DNA of 64,000 nt from Amphiplicatus sp046296195 (GTDB taxonomy: Bacteria > Pseudomonadota > Alphaproteobacteria > Caulobacterales > Parvularculaceae). The position numbers and the translations under genes are program-made. Below the pieces are notes generated by a model. The model saw nothing but the letters and a program-made list of their open reading frames with translations, ran no database searches and was not told the origin of the DNA. The DNA lies in NCBI GenBank assembly GCA_046296195.1, contig JBKBLR010000001.1, forward strand, positions 124,001-188,000. The letters run 5' to 3'. Positions 8,111 to 16,172 of this stretch are shown here, piece by piece (within the stretch, counting starts at the first letter, position 1; the number at the start of each line of letters is the position of its first letter).

Positions 8111-8899
8111 TCAGCCCGGATAATAGTCCTTGATAAACAGCTTTTCCTCAATCCCGGACTTCCTGTAGCCGCCTTCCTCCGCAGTCTGGCGCGGCGGCAG
8201 GGGGATCGGACGAAACGCCTCCTCGTTGAATTCGTAGGGCACGCAATCGAGGATCGAGCGGATCGTGTTGAGACGGGCCTTCTCCTTGTCGTCGCCGTCG
8301 ACCGAGCGCCACGGCGCATGTTCCGTATGCGTCTTTTCGAGCATCAGGTTGCGGAATTTCGAGAACTCCGCCCAGCGCTTGCGCCCCTCGAGATCGACAG
8401 GCGACAATTTCCAGCGCTTGCGCGGGTCTGAGGCGCGTTCTTGAAAGCGCTTTTCCTGTTCGTCCGCCGAAACGTGAATCCAGTATTTCAGGAGGATCGT
8501 TCCCGACGAGACGAGCATGCGCTCGAACTCCGGGACCTCTTTCATGAAGGAGTCGTACTGCGCCGGCGTGCACCAGCCCATCACCGGCTCGACGACGGCG
8601 CGATTGTACCAGGAGCGATCGAAGAGCGCGACTTCGCCGGCGGCGGGCAGATGCGCGACATAACGCTGGAAATACCATTGAGTCGATTCGCGGTCGGAGG
8701 GCTTCGGGAGCGCGACCACCCGCCAGATGCGCGGATTCATGCGGTTCATGATCGTCTTGATGACGCCGCCCTTGCCGGCCGCATCGCGCCCCTCGAAGAC
8801 GATCGCGACCTTCAGCCCCTTCCTCGCGACCGTTTCCTGCAGCTTCGCGAGTTCGAATTCGACATCGTCGAGCTCCCGCTCGAATTGCTCTTTCTTCAC
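8111..8899 (-). CDS. ppk2: Polyphosphate kinase 2
   Basis: Transfers phosphate between polyphosphate and nucleoside di- or monophosphates. The start is GTG at 8899, overlapping the hslO stop (GTGA) with GAGGAGA upstream, giving 262 residues, a one-domain PPK2. Walker A is GRDAAGKGG (37-45), the lid/Walker B block is DRSWYNR (94-100), and EVPEFERML, the KYWIHVS strand and the basic lid ERASDPRKRWKLSP follow. Last gene of the ABC permease-hslO-ppk2 operon. Pairing with the redox chaperone Hsp33 suggests a stress role; the Pho regulator genes lie a few kb away but in a separate unit. The subclass (GDP, ADP or AMP preference) is not assigned. Confidence 0.93.
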   Translation of the reverse strand: MKKEQFERELDDVEFELAKLQETVARKGLKVAIVFEGRDAAGKGGVIKTIMNRMNPRIWRVVALPKPSDRESTQWYFQRYVAHLPAAGEVALFDRSWYNRAVVEPVMGWCTPAQYDSFMKEVPEFERMLVSSGTILLKYWIHVSADEQEKRFQERASDPRKRWKLSPVDLEGRKRWAEFSKFRNLMLEKTHTEHAPWRSVDGDDKEKARLNTIRSILDCVPYEFNEEAFRPIPLPPRQTAEEGGYRKSGIEEKLFIKDYYPG

Positions 8900-9795
8900 C
8901 GCGCGATCTCCTCGCCGTCGACGCCGAAAAGATATTCCCGGCGGCAGAATTCGCAGCTCGCCGTGATGCGTCCCGCATCGGCCATGTCGGCGAGCTCTTC
9001 CGGCGCATAGCGCGCGAGCACTGCGGCGATCTTGCCGGCGTTGCAGGAGCATTCGGCGCGCAGCGCCTTGGCTTCAAACACCCTGACGCCGTCCTCGTGG
9101 AAAAGGCGGTAAAGGAGATCCTCGGCCGTCAGGGCCGGATCGAGGAGTTCGTCCGCCTGCGTCGTGTTGAGGAAGGACGCCGCGCGGTTCCACGCTTCCT
9201 CGTCCTCGGCCGATTTCAGGATCGCCTCGCCGCGCTCGCGCGCGCCTCCCTCGCCCGGCATGAATTGCACGATGACGCCGCCAGCGCGCCAGGCTTGCTC
9301 GCCGCCCGGCCGGAAGACCTTGCCGACGGCGAGACGCACCGCGGTTGGAATCTGCTCGGACTGCGCGAAATAGCCGATGGCGGCCTCTTCCAGCGTCCGG
9401 CCCTCGATCGGCGTCACGCCCTGATAGCGCTCCATGTCCGGACCCTGGTCGATAGTGATCGCAAGGTGTCCCTTGCCCATCAGCGCCGCGAGGCCGCGTC
9501 CTGCGGTGAGGCCGCCGACCGAGGCCGTCGCCCTGACCGCGCCGTCCGAGGCGTAATCGGCGACGAGCATCCTGACATCGCCGTCGCCTTGCGCCTGGAA
9601 GATCAGCTTGCCGTCGAATTTGAGCGCTGAGCCCATCAGCGCGGCGAGAACCGCAGCCTCGCCGAGGAGTTCGGAAACGGCGCTTGTGAAGCCGTGCGCC
9701 GTCAGCACCGCATCGATCGCCGACCCGAGCCGCACGATCCGCCCACGGACCGATCCGTCGCCGACCTGGAAGGGCAGGATGAAATCGTCGCGCAT
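8896..9795 (-). CDS. hslO: Redox-regulated chaperone Hsp33
   Basis: A cytoplasmic holdase activated by oxidation and unfolding. The 299-residue chain starts at ATG 9795, overlapping the upstream stop by one base (TGATG). The N-terminal substrate-binding fold (MRDDFILPFQVGDGSVRGRI ... GEAAVLAALMGSALKFDGKL) is followed by the zinc switch with all four cysteines: Cys249-x-Cys251 and Cys281-x-x-Cys284 (ECSC ... SCEFC). The complete zinc centre implies normal redox control. It sits between an ABC-2 permease gene and ppk2 with overlapping stops and starts, so the three are translated as one coupled operon. Confidence 0.95.
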   Translation of the reverse strand: MRDDFILPFQVGDGSVRGRIVRLGSAIDAVLTAHGFTSAVSELLGEAAVLAALMGSALKFDGKLIFQAQGDGDVRMLVADYASDGAVRATASVGGLTAGRGLAALMGKGHLAITIDQGPDMERYQGVTPIEGRTLEEAAIGYFAQSEQIPTAVRLAVGKVFRPGGEQAWRAGGVIVQFMPGEGGARERGEAILKSAEDEEAWNRAASFLNTTQADELLDPALTAEDLLYRLFHEDGVRVFEAKALRAECSCNAGKIAAVLARYAPEELADMADAGRITASCEFCRREYLFGVDGEEIAR

Positions 9796-10661
9796 CAGCT
9801 TTTGAGCTTGTAACCTGACCTGAGAAGCAGATAGCTCCACGCGCCGAGCGCCGCCGTCACAAACAGCGAGACCGCCGCCCCGAGCCAGAGAGGCGCCTCG
9901 GCGACGCCGGTGAACCCGGACCGGAATCCGTCGATCAGGTAAAAAACCGGATTGAAATGACTGAACGTCAGGAACGGCTCCGGCAAGGCGCGGATCGCAT
10001 AGAAAGTGCCCGACAGGAACGTCAGCGGCGTGATGACAAAATTGTTGACCGCCGCGAGCTGGTCGAACTTGTCGGCCCAGACGCCGCCAACGACGCCGAG
10101 AAACCCGAACATCAGCGAGGCGAGCGTTCCGTAAAAGAGAATGACGGCGAGATTCTCCACCTGCATCGGCGAAGGCGAGCCCGACATGAAGAACGCCGAG
10201 GTCAGGGCGGTGACGGCGCCGACGAGAAGCCCGCGCGCGGCGGCGCCGACGACGAAAGCGATGGTCAGCTCGCCCGGCGACAGAGGCGGCATGAGCACGT
10301 CGACGATCGAGCCTTGCACCTTGCCGATGATGATGGAGGAGGACGAGTTGGCGAAGGCGTTCGTCAGCATCGCCATCATGATGAGGCCAGGGGCGAGGAA
10401 CTCGACATAGGGCACGCCGTCGATGTCGGCGCGACCGCCCATCGCCTGCATGAAGACGAGAAGGAACAGCAGCGTCGAAATGACCGGCGCGACGATCGTC
10501 TGGAAAGAAACCTTCAGGAAACGCCGCACTTCCTTCTCGAGCAGCGTCCAGAGGCCCAGCCAGTTTACGCGCCCGAACCGGCGCTCGCCGAAGGCAAGGG
10601 TTCGCTCCGGCCCCGCGCTGATCGTCTGTGTGCGAGAGGCCGCCATCGTTGTTTCCGTCAT
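9795..10661 (-). CDS. ABC-2 type transporter permease (YadH-like)
   Basis: A 288-residue inner-membrane protein with a cytoplasmic N-tail, the amphipathic LLEKEVRRFLKVSFQTIVAP and six predicted membrane spans; LAPGLIMMAMLTNAFANSSS and NFVITPLTFLSGTFYAIRAL match YadH/ABC-2 export permeases. The start ATG 10661 is chosen because homology begins soon after; a second Met lies five codons on. No ATPase gene adjoins it. A YadG-like ATPase lies about 25 kb away at 35241-36218 and is the best partner candidate in the window. Substrate is unknown; relatives export lipids, polysaccharides or drugs. Confidence 0.88.
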   Translation of the reverse strand: MTETTMAASRTQTISAGPERTLAFGERRFGRVNWLGLWTLLEKEVRRFLKVSFQTIVAPVISTLLFLLVFMQAMGGRADIDGVPYVEFLAPGLIMMAMLTNAFANSSSSIIIGKVQGSIVDVLMPPLSPGELTIAFVVGAAARGLLVGAVTALTSAFFMSGSPSPMQVENLAVILFYGTLASLMFGFLGVVGGVWADKFDQLAAVNNFVITPLTFLSGTFYAIRALPEPFLTFSHFNPVFYLIDGFRSGFTGVAEAPLWLGAAVSLFVTAALGAWSYLLLRSGYKLKS

Positions 10662-10762
10662 GCGGTCCTGTTGCGCGGGCGGGAACCGGGGGTCAAGGAG
10701 CGTGATCGCAGCGCAAACCGGGCTACCAGATCTAGTGTGCAAAATTGACGGCAGGCGCCATG

Positions 10763-10834
10763 TTGTAATTTTTAGGCCCTGAGTTACTATATCTTGCGTG
10801 CGCCGACGGGCAGATACGAGGCGCCGCAAGATAT
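10763..10834 (+). promoter_or_regulatory. gcrA promoter candidate and long leader hairpin
   Basis: TTGTAA (10763-10768) and TACTAT (10785-10790), 16 bp apart, form a plausible promoter. Overlapping the -10 and continuing downstream is a long inverted repeat: 10789-10804 pairs with 10820-10834, 15 bp interrupted only by one bulged T at 10799, around a 15-nt loop. It could act as an operator dyad or as a stable 5-prime RNA structure about 90 nt before the gcrA start. No T-run follows, so it is not a simple terminator. Confidence 0.45.
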
Positions 10835-10926
10835 TGTGATCTGAAGAGGCCAAGGACTGGCGGGGTCGGCCAGCCGATCGGACCCGAGGCGTCGGGTTTC
10901 GACAACCACCAAAAGGGAGCGGCGCG

Positions 10927-11436
10927 ATGGCGTGGAATGACGAGCGGGTCGAGCTTTTGAAGAAGTTCTGGGCGGAAGGGCTGTCAGCGAGCCAGATCGC
11001 CTCGAAGATGGGCGGGGTCACCCGCAACGCCGTGATCGGCAAGGTGCACCGGCTTGGCCTTTCAGGAAGGGCGGCGCCGGCCAAGCCCCAGCGCGGATGC
11101 GACACCGCCGTCGCGATCAGCGACCCCGCGCCCGTCGCCTACGCCCGCAAGGCGATCGAGACCATCATTGAAGAGCCGGAATTCGTGGCGCCGGTCGTCT
11201 TGTCGTCCGGCGACATGACGACGGTGGCGACGCTCAAGGGCAACATGTGCAAATGGCCGATCGGCGATCCGGCCAAAGACGATTTCCACTTCTGCGGACA
11301 GTCGGCGCCGACCGGAAAGCCCTATTGCGCCTATCACGCCAATCTCGCCTTCCAGCCGGCGCAGCGCCGTCCCGACCGGCCTGCGGCGGCGTCGCAGCGC
11401 ATCATCGCGGACGCCAAGCGCCGCATCGCCGGCTGA
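10927..11436 (+). CDS. gcrA: GcrA cell-cycle regulator
   Basis: GcrA associates with sigma70-RNA polymerase and activates promoters carrying methylated GANTC sites, driving S-phase genes in alphaproteobacteria. The 169-residue protein has the conserved N-terminal DNA-binding domain (MAWNDERVELLKKFWAEGLS, then ASQIASKMGGVTRNAVIGKV) and the C-terminal sigma-interacting domain with conserved Cys/Trp (MCKWPIGDPAKDDFHFCGQ, KPYCAYHANLAFQP). The ATG is preceded by AGGGAG at ideal spacing. It stands alone, divergent from the ABC permease operon, with a long structured leader and a strong terminator. Confidence 0.97.
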   Translation: MAWNDERVELLKKFWAEGLSASQIASKMGGVTRNAVIGKVHRLGLSGRAAPAKPQRGCDTAVAISDPAPVAYARKAIETIIEEPEFVAPVVLSSGDMTTVATLKGNMCKWPIGDPAKDDFHFCGQSAPTGKPYCAYHANLAFQPAQRRPDRPAAASQRIIADAKRRIAG

Positions 11437-11470
11437 CCGGCAAAGGCGCCGTTCACTGGGAGCAAGAAGA

Positions 11471-11500
11471 ATCCGCCGCGATCCGCGGCGGATTTTTTTT
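11471..11500 (+). terminator. Rho-independent terminator of gcrA
   Basis: A perfect 10-bp stem (ATCCGCCGCG at 11471-11480 with CGCGGCGGAT at 11484-11493), a 3-nt loop and a run of eight T ending at 11500. It lies about 35 bp after the gcrA stop and just before the convergent phoB stop. The opposite strand has only an interrupted T-tract, so termination of phoB there is less certain. Confidence 0.9.
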
Positions 11501-11509
11501 CGGCGGCGA

Positions 11510-12199
11510 CTATGAAAAGTCGAGGGAATAACCAGCCGCCCGAACCGTCCTGATCGGGTCGGCGTGAGCGTGCTTCGTCAGCGCCTTTCTGAGGCGCCCG
11601 ACATGAACGTCGACCGTCCGCACCTCGACAAAGACGTCCGATCCCCAGACCGCATTCAACAATTGCTCGCGCGAGAACACTCTGCCGGGGTGCTGGATCA
11701 GATGGTCGAGAAGGCGGAATTCCGTCGGGCCGAGGTGAACTTCCTTGTCGTCTCGCCAGACGCGATGCGCCGTCCGGTCGACCCTGATGTCGCCGTAGGA
11801 CACGACGTCCTCGACGAGCGCCGGCCGGATGCGCCGCAGGACCGCGCGCAGGCGCGCGACAAGCTCAGCGGTGGAAAAAGGTTTGGTCAGATAGTCATCC
11901 GCGCCGGTTTCAAGGCCCCGGATGCGATCGGCTTCCTCCGACCGCGCGGTCAGCATGATGATCGGCAGGTTGCGCGTATCGGGCGCCTGCCTCAGCCGGC
12001 GACAGACCTCGATGCCGGAAATCTTCGGCAGCATCCAGTCGAGGATGACGATGTCGGGATGATATTCTGCGACCTTGAGGAGGGCGTCCTCGCCGTCCTT
12101 GGCGATGCGGGTGTCGCAATCCTCCTTCGACAGATTGTAGTCGAGGAGCGTTGCGATCGCTTCTTCATCCTCGACGATCAGGACTTTTGTTCTGGTCAT
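11510..12199 (-). CDS. phoB: Phosphate regulon response regulator PhoB
   Basis: An OmpR/PhoB-family regulator of 229 residues. The receiver has the acidic pair Glu10-Asp11, phosphoacceptor Asp54 (VILDWMLP) and Lys106 (YLTKPF); the winged-helix DNA-binding domain ends with VRTVDVHVGRLRKAL and TVRAAGYSLDF, as in PhoB. Phosphorylated PhoB binds pho boxes to switch on phosphate scavenging. Its start overlaps the phoU stop by 4 bp (ATGA), so it is translated with phoU, downstream of phoR. The order phoR-phoU-phoB differs from the E. coli phoBR arrangement. The pstSCAB transporter genes are not in the window. Confidence 0.95.
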   Translation of the reverse strand: MTRTKVLIVEDEEAIATLLDYNLSKEDCDTRIAKDGEDALLKVAEYHPDIVILDWMLPKISGIEVCRRLRQAPDTRNLPIIMLTARSEEADRIRGLETGADDYLTKPFSTAELVARLRAVLRRIRPALVEDVVSYGDIRVDRTAHRVWRDDKEVHLGPTEFRLLDHLIQHPGRVFSREQLLNAVWGSDVFVEVRTVDVHVGRLRKALTKHAHADPIRTVRAAGYSLDFS

Positions 12200-12909
12200 G
12201 GCTTTCTCGCCGGCGCGCCCGGCTCCTCGCCTTTCGGCCGCTCCTCGGCGAACCAGGAGCCGGTCTCCACGAAGTGGATCGCCTCGGCGATGTTGGTCGC
12301 ATGATCGCCGATGCGTTCGAAATTCTTGACGATGAACAGGAGATGGACGCCGGGGCTGATCTGTTTCTGGTCGGTCGACATCGCCGAGACCACGGCTCCG
12401 TAGAGCGAACTGTAGAGCTCGTCGAGGTCGTTGTCGCCGCGCCAGACCGCGGCGGCGGCGTCGATATTGCCCGCCTGGTAGGCGTTGAGAATGTCCGACA
12501 GCTGCCTCAGGCTCGCCCGCCCCATGCGCGCCACGCTCGACACCGTAGAGGCGGACGGCGTCTCGAGCGCGACCGCCACCGTGCGCTTGGCGACGTTCTT
12601 CGCAAGGTCGCCGACGCGTTCGAGCTCGGCCGCGAGTTTCATGAGACTGGCCGCCTCGCGGAACTGCTTGTCGGTGAGGGAGCCGGCGCGCAGGATCGCC
12701 ATGGCGCCGTCATCGACCCGCACGTGGAAGGCGTCGATCTTGGCGTCGGTCCTGACCACCCGCTCGGCGAGCGCGACGTCGCGGCGTTCAAGCGCGCCGA
12801 TCGCCTCGCTGAGCTGGGTCTCCACGAGCGCGGCCATCTGGGCGAACTCGCCCCCGAGCGCCCGCAGCTGCGCGGCGGCCGACTGGGGGGCGATCGAGGC
12901 CATCGTCAT
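12196..12909 (-). CDS. phoU: Phosphate signalling protein PhoU
   Basis: PhoU links Pst transport activity to PhoR and keeps the Pho regulon off when phosphate is plentiful. The 237-residue, all-helical protein has two PhoU repeats, each with the conserved metal-binding pattern: ERVGDLAKNVAKR in the first and FERIGDHATNIAEAI in the second. Length is normal. It lies between phoR (45 bp upstream) and phoB (4-bp overlap), consistent with one operon. Confidence 0.95.
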   Translation of the reverse strand: MTMASIAPQSAAAQLRALGGEFAQMAALVETQLSEAIGALERRDVALAERVVRTDAKIDAFHVRVDDGAMAILRAGSLTDKQFREAASLMKLAAELERVGDLAKNVAKRTVAVALETPSASTVSSVARMGRASLRQLSDILNAYQAGNIDAAAAVWRGDNDLDELYSSLYGAVVSAMSTDQKQISPGVHLLFIVKNFERIGDHATNIAEAIHFVETGSWFAEERPKGEEPGAPARKP

Positions 12910-12954
12910 GAAAACGTCATCCGGTCCTTGAGAGCGCCGCTGTCCTGCGCCGAA

Positions 12955-14412
12955 TTATGTGACAGATTCTTGTCCGCCACGAGCGTTTTCGGGCGAACCC
13001 CATGAAATCCCCGACCCGATGCTGGCGGCGGGAAGGTAGCAGGTGAACGCGGTGCCGCCCCCAGGCCGGCTTTCGAGATGCAGTCCGCCGCGGTGCCGGT
13101 TCATGATGTGCTTGACGATCGCGAGGCCGAGGCCGGTGCCGCCGGCCTTTTTGCTGCGATCGACATTGACCCGATAAAAGCGCTCGGTGAGGCGCGGCAG
13201 CGCCGACCGCTCGATGCCGGGGCCGAAGTCGCGCACCTGGACGAAAATGAGGTCGTCGGGCTGCACGCCGAGCCGCGCTGCAACCTGCGCCGCGCCGTCG
13301 CCCGCCCGGTGCGCAACCTCGCCGCCCGCCTCCGAGATCGACGGCGACTGCCCGCGCCCGGCCCTGATTTTGATCATCGCCGGATCGCCGCCATATTTCA
13401 GCGCGTTGTCGATGAGGTTCTGGACGGCCTGGAACAGCTCGTCATGGTCGCCGACGGCGCGCAGGGGACCGGCGGACAAGTTTTCGAAATCGACGATCGC
13501 CCCCGACTGGTCGAGGACCGGGCGCAAGCTGTCAAGAACGTCTTCCGAAAGGCCGCCGACGTCCACGACGTCCCGCGGCGGCACATGCTCGTGCAGTTCG
13601 ATGCGCGACAGCGACATGAGGTCGGAAACGAGGCGCTGCATCCGCTCGGCCTGCGCCTGCATGATGCCGAGAAACCGGTCCCTCGCTTCGGGATCATCCC
13701 TGGCGTGCCCTCGCAGCGTCTCGATGAATCCGACCAGCGAGGCGAGCGGAGTCCGCAGCTCGTGACTCGCCGATGCGATGAAGTCCGCCCGCATCTGCTC
13801 GACGCGCCGCTCTCCCGTGAGGTCGCGCACAAAGACAAGCACCCGCTCGACGGGGCGCGCATCACCGATCGGGGCGACGAAGGCCCGGCAATGCCGCTCG
13901 ACGGCGCCCGTCGTCGTGAACTCGACGGCGCGCGGGGCGTCTCCCTTCGCCACAGCCTCAGCGGCCTCAAAAACATTCGGCGCGCGCAGCGCCGCCGCGA
14001 AATGCCGTCCTTCGAGCGCTCTGACGCCGATGAACTCCTCCGCCGCCGGATTGGCATGCTCGATTACGCCGCCGGCGTCGAGGATGAACAGCGGCTCCGG
14101 CAGCGCCTGCGCGACCCCGCGGGCAAGGCGCAAGCTCGCGATTTCGGTTTCCTTGGCGCCGATCTCCGACTTGACGAGACGCTCGACGGGCCTTGCCCAT
14201 TCGCGGCCCGACGACAGCCAGTAACGCACGCCGAGCGCGGCCGAGAACGCGACCCACGCCGCGACGGGCAGCCAGAGATTGGCGGCGAGGCCCGACCCCA
14301 TGATGACGACCGCGACCCCTGCCGCGATCGCCGCCCCCCAGAGGAAGTCGCGCGCCCTGACATCGGCGGCGGCCTGGCGGATCAGCGCAGCGAGTTCGTC
14401 CTCGGCGTCCAT
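12955..14412 (-). CDS. phoR: Phosphate regulon sensor histidine kinase PhoR
   Basis: An inner-membrane kinase of 485 residues. Two adjacent transmembrane helices (about 23-45 and 47-66) without a periplasmic domain, as in PhoR, are followed by a PAS domain (about 100-195), the DHp domain with His217 in SASHELRTPLASL, and the ATPase domain with the N box NLIDNALKYGG (about 332-342), DFGPGI and GGTGLGLAIVKHI. A 30-residue insertion between the N and G1 boxes is unusual in length. It phosphorylates PhoB under phosphate limitation. It starts 3 bp after a DUF885 gene that may be part of the same transcript. Confidence 0.92.
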   Translation of the reverse strand: MDAEDELAALIRQAAADVRARDFLWGAAIAAGVAVVIMGSGLAANLWLPVAAWVAFSAALGVRYWLSSGREWARPVERLVKSEIGAKETEIASLRLARGVAQALPEPLFILDAGGVIEHANPAAEEFIGVRALEGRHFAAALRAPNVFEAAEAVAKGDAPRAVEFTTTGAVERHCRAFVAPIGDARPVERVLVFVRDLTGERRVEQMRADFIASASHELRTPLASLVGFIETLRGHARDDPEARDRFLGIMQAQAERMQRLVSDLMSLSRIELHEHVPPRDVVDVGGLSEDVLDSLRPVLDQSGAIVDFENLSAGPLRAVGDHDELFQAVQNLIDNALKYGGDPAMIKIRAGRGQSPSISEAGGEVAHRAGDGAAQVAARLGVQPDDLIFVQVRDFGPGIERSALPRLTERFYRVNVDRSKKAGGTGLGLAIVKHIMNRHRGGLHLESRPGGGTAFTCYLPAASIGSGISWGSPENARGGQESVT

Positions 14413-14415
14413 CTT

Positions 14416-16155
14416 TCAGCGGGCCTTTTCCTCGGCGATGAAGCGGTCGATGCGCGCCTCCAGCACCGACAGGGGAACGGCGCCGTTCTCGAGCGCGGCG
14501 TCGTGGAAGCGGCGGATGTCGAACTTGCGGCCAAGGGCCTTTGACGCGCGCGCGCGCAGTTCCTTGAATTTCATCTCGCCGATCTTGTAGGCGAGCGCCT
14601 GGCCGGGATTGGCGATGTAGCGGTCGACCTCCGCTGTCACGTTGTGCGCGGAGAGCGCCGTGTTCTCCGTCATGAAGGCGATCGCCTGATCGCGCGTCCA
14701 GCCCTTGGCGTGGATCCCGGTGTCGACGACGAGGCGGCAGGCCCGCCACATCTCATAAGAAAGCCGCCCGAATTTCGAATAGGGGTCCTGGTAGAAGCCG
14801 ACATCGAGGCCGAGGCTTTCGGCGTAAAGCCCCCAGCCCTCGATGAAGGCGGTGAAGCCGCCAAATTTCCGGAATTCCGGCAGGTCGAGCTCCTGGGCGA
14901 GCGCGATCTGGAGATGGTGGCCGGGGACAGCCTCATGCAGCGTCAGCGCTTCGACTTCGTAAAGGGGCCGCGTCTCCAGCTTCGAGGTGTTGACGCGATA
15001 GACGCCGGCCCGCGTGCCGTCGCCGGCCGGTCGCTCGTAATACGCGGTCGTCGTTCCTTCCGCGACATCGGCGGGAATTTCCTTCAGCGTGTAGGGCATG
15101 CGCGGCAGCCGCCCGAAGAGCTTCGGCAGCTCGCCGTCGATTTTCTTGGCGACGTAGGAATTCTTCTCCATCAGCTCGAGCGGCGTCCTGGCGTAGAAGC
15201 GCGGATCGGTGCGCAGGAATTCCTGGAACGCCTTGAAGTCGCCCTTGAACCCGGCCGCCTTGATGGTCGCTTCCATTTCCTTGCGGATGCGCGCGACTTC
15301 CTTGAGGCCGATCTTGTGAATCTCGTCCGCCGTCAGCGGCGTCGTCGTGAAGACGCGCGCGCGGTGATCGTACCAGGCGCGCCCGTCAGGCAGCGCCGAG
15401 GCGCCGATCGTCGGGCGGCAGGCGGGCTTGTAGGACTTCTCGTAAAAATCCGCAAAGCTCGCGACCGCCGGAACCGCCATCTCGGCGACCGCGCGAAGGC
15501 CGGCGTCGGTCAAGCGCTTCCAGTCCTTGTCGGAGATCGTCGCCGGCTTGGCGTCGAAGGGCGCCATCATCGCGCTTTCCCGCGCGTCGGCGACGAGATG
15601 GAATCGGATCGACTTCTCGTAGCCCGTCATCGCTTCGCAAGGCTGCACCCAGCCCGTCTCGATCCCCTTCTCCAGCCGCCCGATGACGCCTTCGACATAG
15701 GCGGGCGCCGCGTTAAGGCGTTTCACATAGCTTTCGTAATCGGCGACGGTGAAGAACGGCAGATCGTCCGGGAGGCCGGTCAGGAAGGTGTGCGGACCCC
15801 GCCGGTTGGAGATCGCGAGATATTTCCCGCCGAAGCGCGCCGCCTCGATGTCGTCCTCGAGGTCGAGCTTCAAGAGCTCGTAATTGACGCGGTCGGCGGC
15901 GGACAGCGCGCTTTCATCGAGCGCCTCGAGGCGGGCGAGGAAACGCCTTTGATCCTCGACCGCCGTCTCGTAAGCGGCAAGCGATGAATCCTGCAGCCGG
16001 TCGTCATAGTCGCGCACGCCGACCGAGGTCGCAAAGGTCGGGCTCTGGGCGAGCGACCAAGCCCAATGATCCTTGATGACCGACTCAAGGGAATCCGCCG
16101 CCAAAGCCGGCGCCGCGGCGAAGGCCAGGTTGATCGCGAGTGCAAGTCTTTTCAT
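14416..16155 (-). CDS. DUF885 family metallopeptidase-like protein, secreted
   Basis: A 579-residue protein with a Sec signal (MKRLALAINLAFAAAPALA) and no lipobox, so probably periplasmic. The DUF885 blocks are present: LHEAVPGHHLQ (metal-binding His/Glu), GGFTAFIEGWGLYAE, GIHAKGWTRDQAIAFM, NPGQALAYKIGEMKF and RRFHDAALENGAVPL. It is a clear paralogue of the lipoprotein at 4651-6498 but diverged. The position between rimO (17 bp upstream) and phoR (3 bp downstream) suggests co-transcription with the phosphate sensory genes, a linkage that may be functional or incidental. Substrate unknown. Confidence 0.88.
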   Translation of the reverse strand: MKRLALAINLAFAAAPALAADSLESVIKDHWAWSLAQSPTFATSVGVRDYDDRLQDSSLAAYETAVEDQRRFLARLEALDESALSAADRVNYELLKLDLEDDIEAARFGGKYLAISNRRGPHTFLTGLPDDLPFFTVADYESYVKRLNAAPAYVEGVIGRLEKGIETGWVQPCEAMTGYEKSIRFHLVADARESAMMAPFDAKPATISDKDWKRLTDAGLRAVAEMAVPAVASFADFYEKSYKPACRPTIGASALPDGRAWYDHRARVFTTTPLTADEIHKIGLKEVARIRKEMEATIKAAGFKGDFKAFQEFLRTDPRFYARTPLELMEKNSYVAKKIDGELPKLFGRLPRMPYTLKEIPADVAEGTTTAYYERPAGDGTRAGVYRVNTSKLETRPLYEVEALTLHEAVPGHHLQIALAQELDLPEFRKFGGFTAFIEGWGLYAESLGLDVGFYQDPYSKFGRLSYEMWRACRLVVDTGIHAKGWTRDQAIAFMTENTALSAHNVTAEVDRYIANPGQALAYKIGEMKFKELRARASKALGRKFDIRRFHDAALENGAVPLSVLEARIDRFIAEEKAR

Positions 16156-16172
16156 TGTCGCCGCCCCTTGTT

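Noticed and set aside
14644..15987. A 447-codon open frame opposite the secreted DUF885 gene.
   Set aside because: Antisense shadow caused by high GC at third positions; no recognisable motif and no ribosome site.
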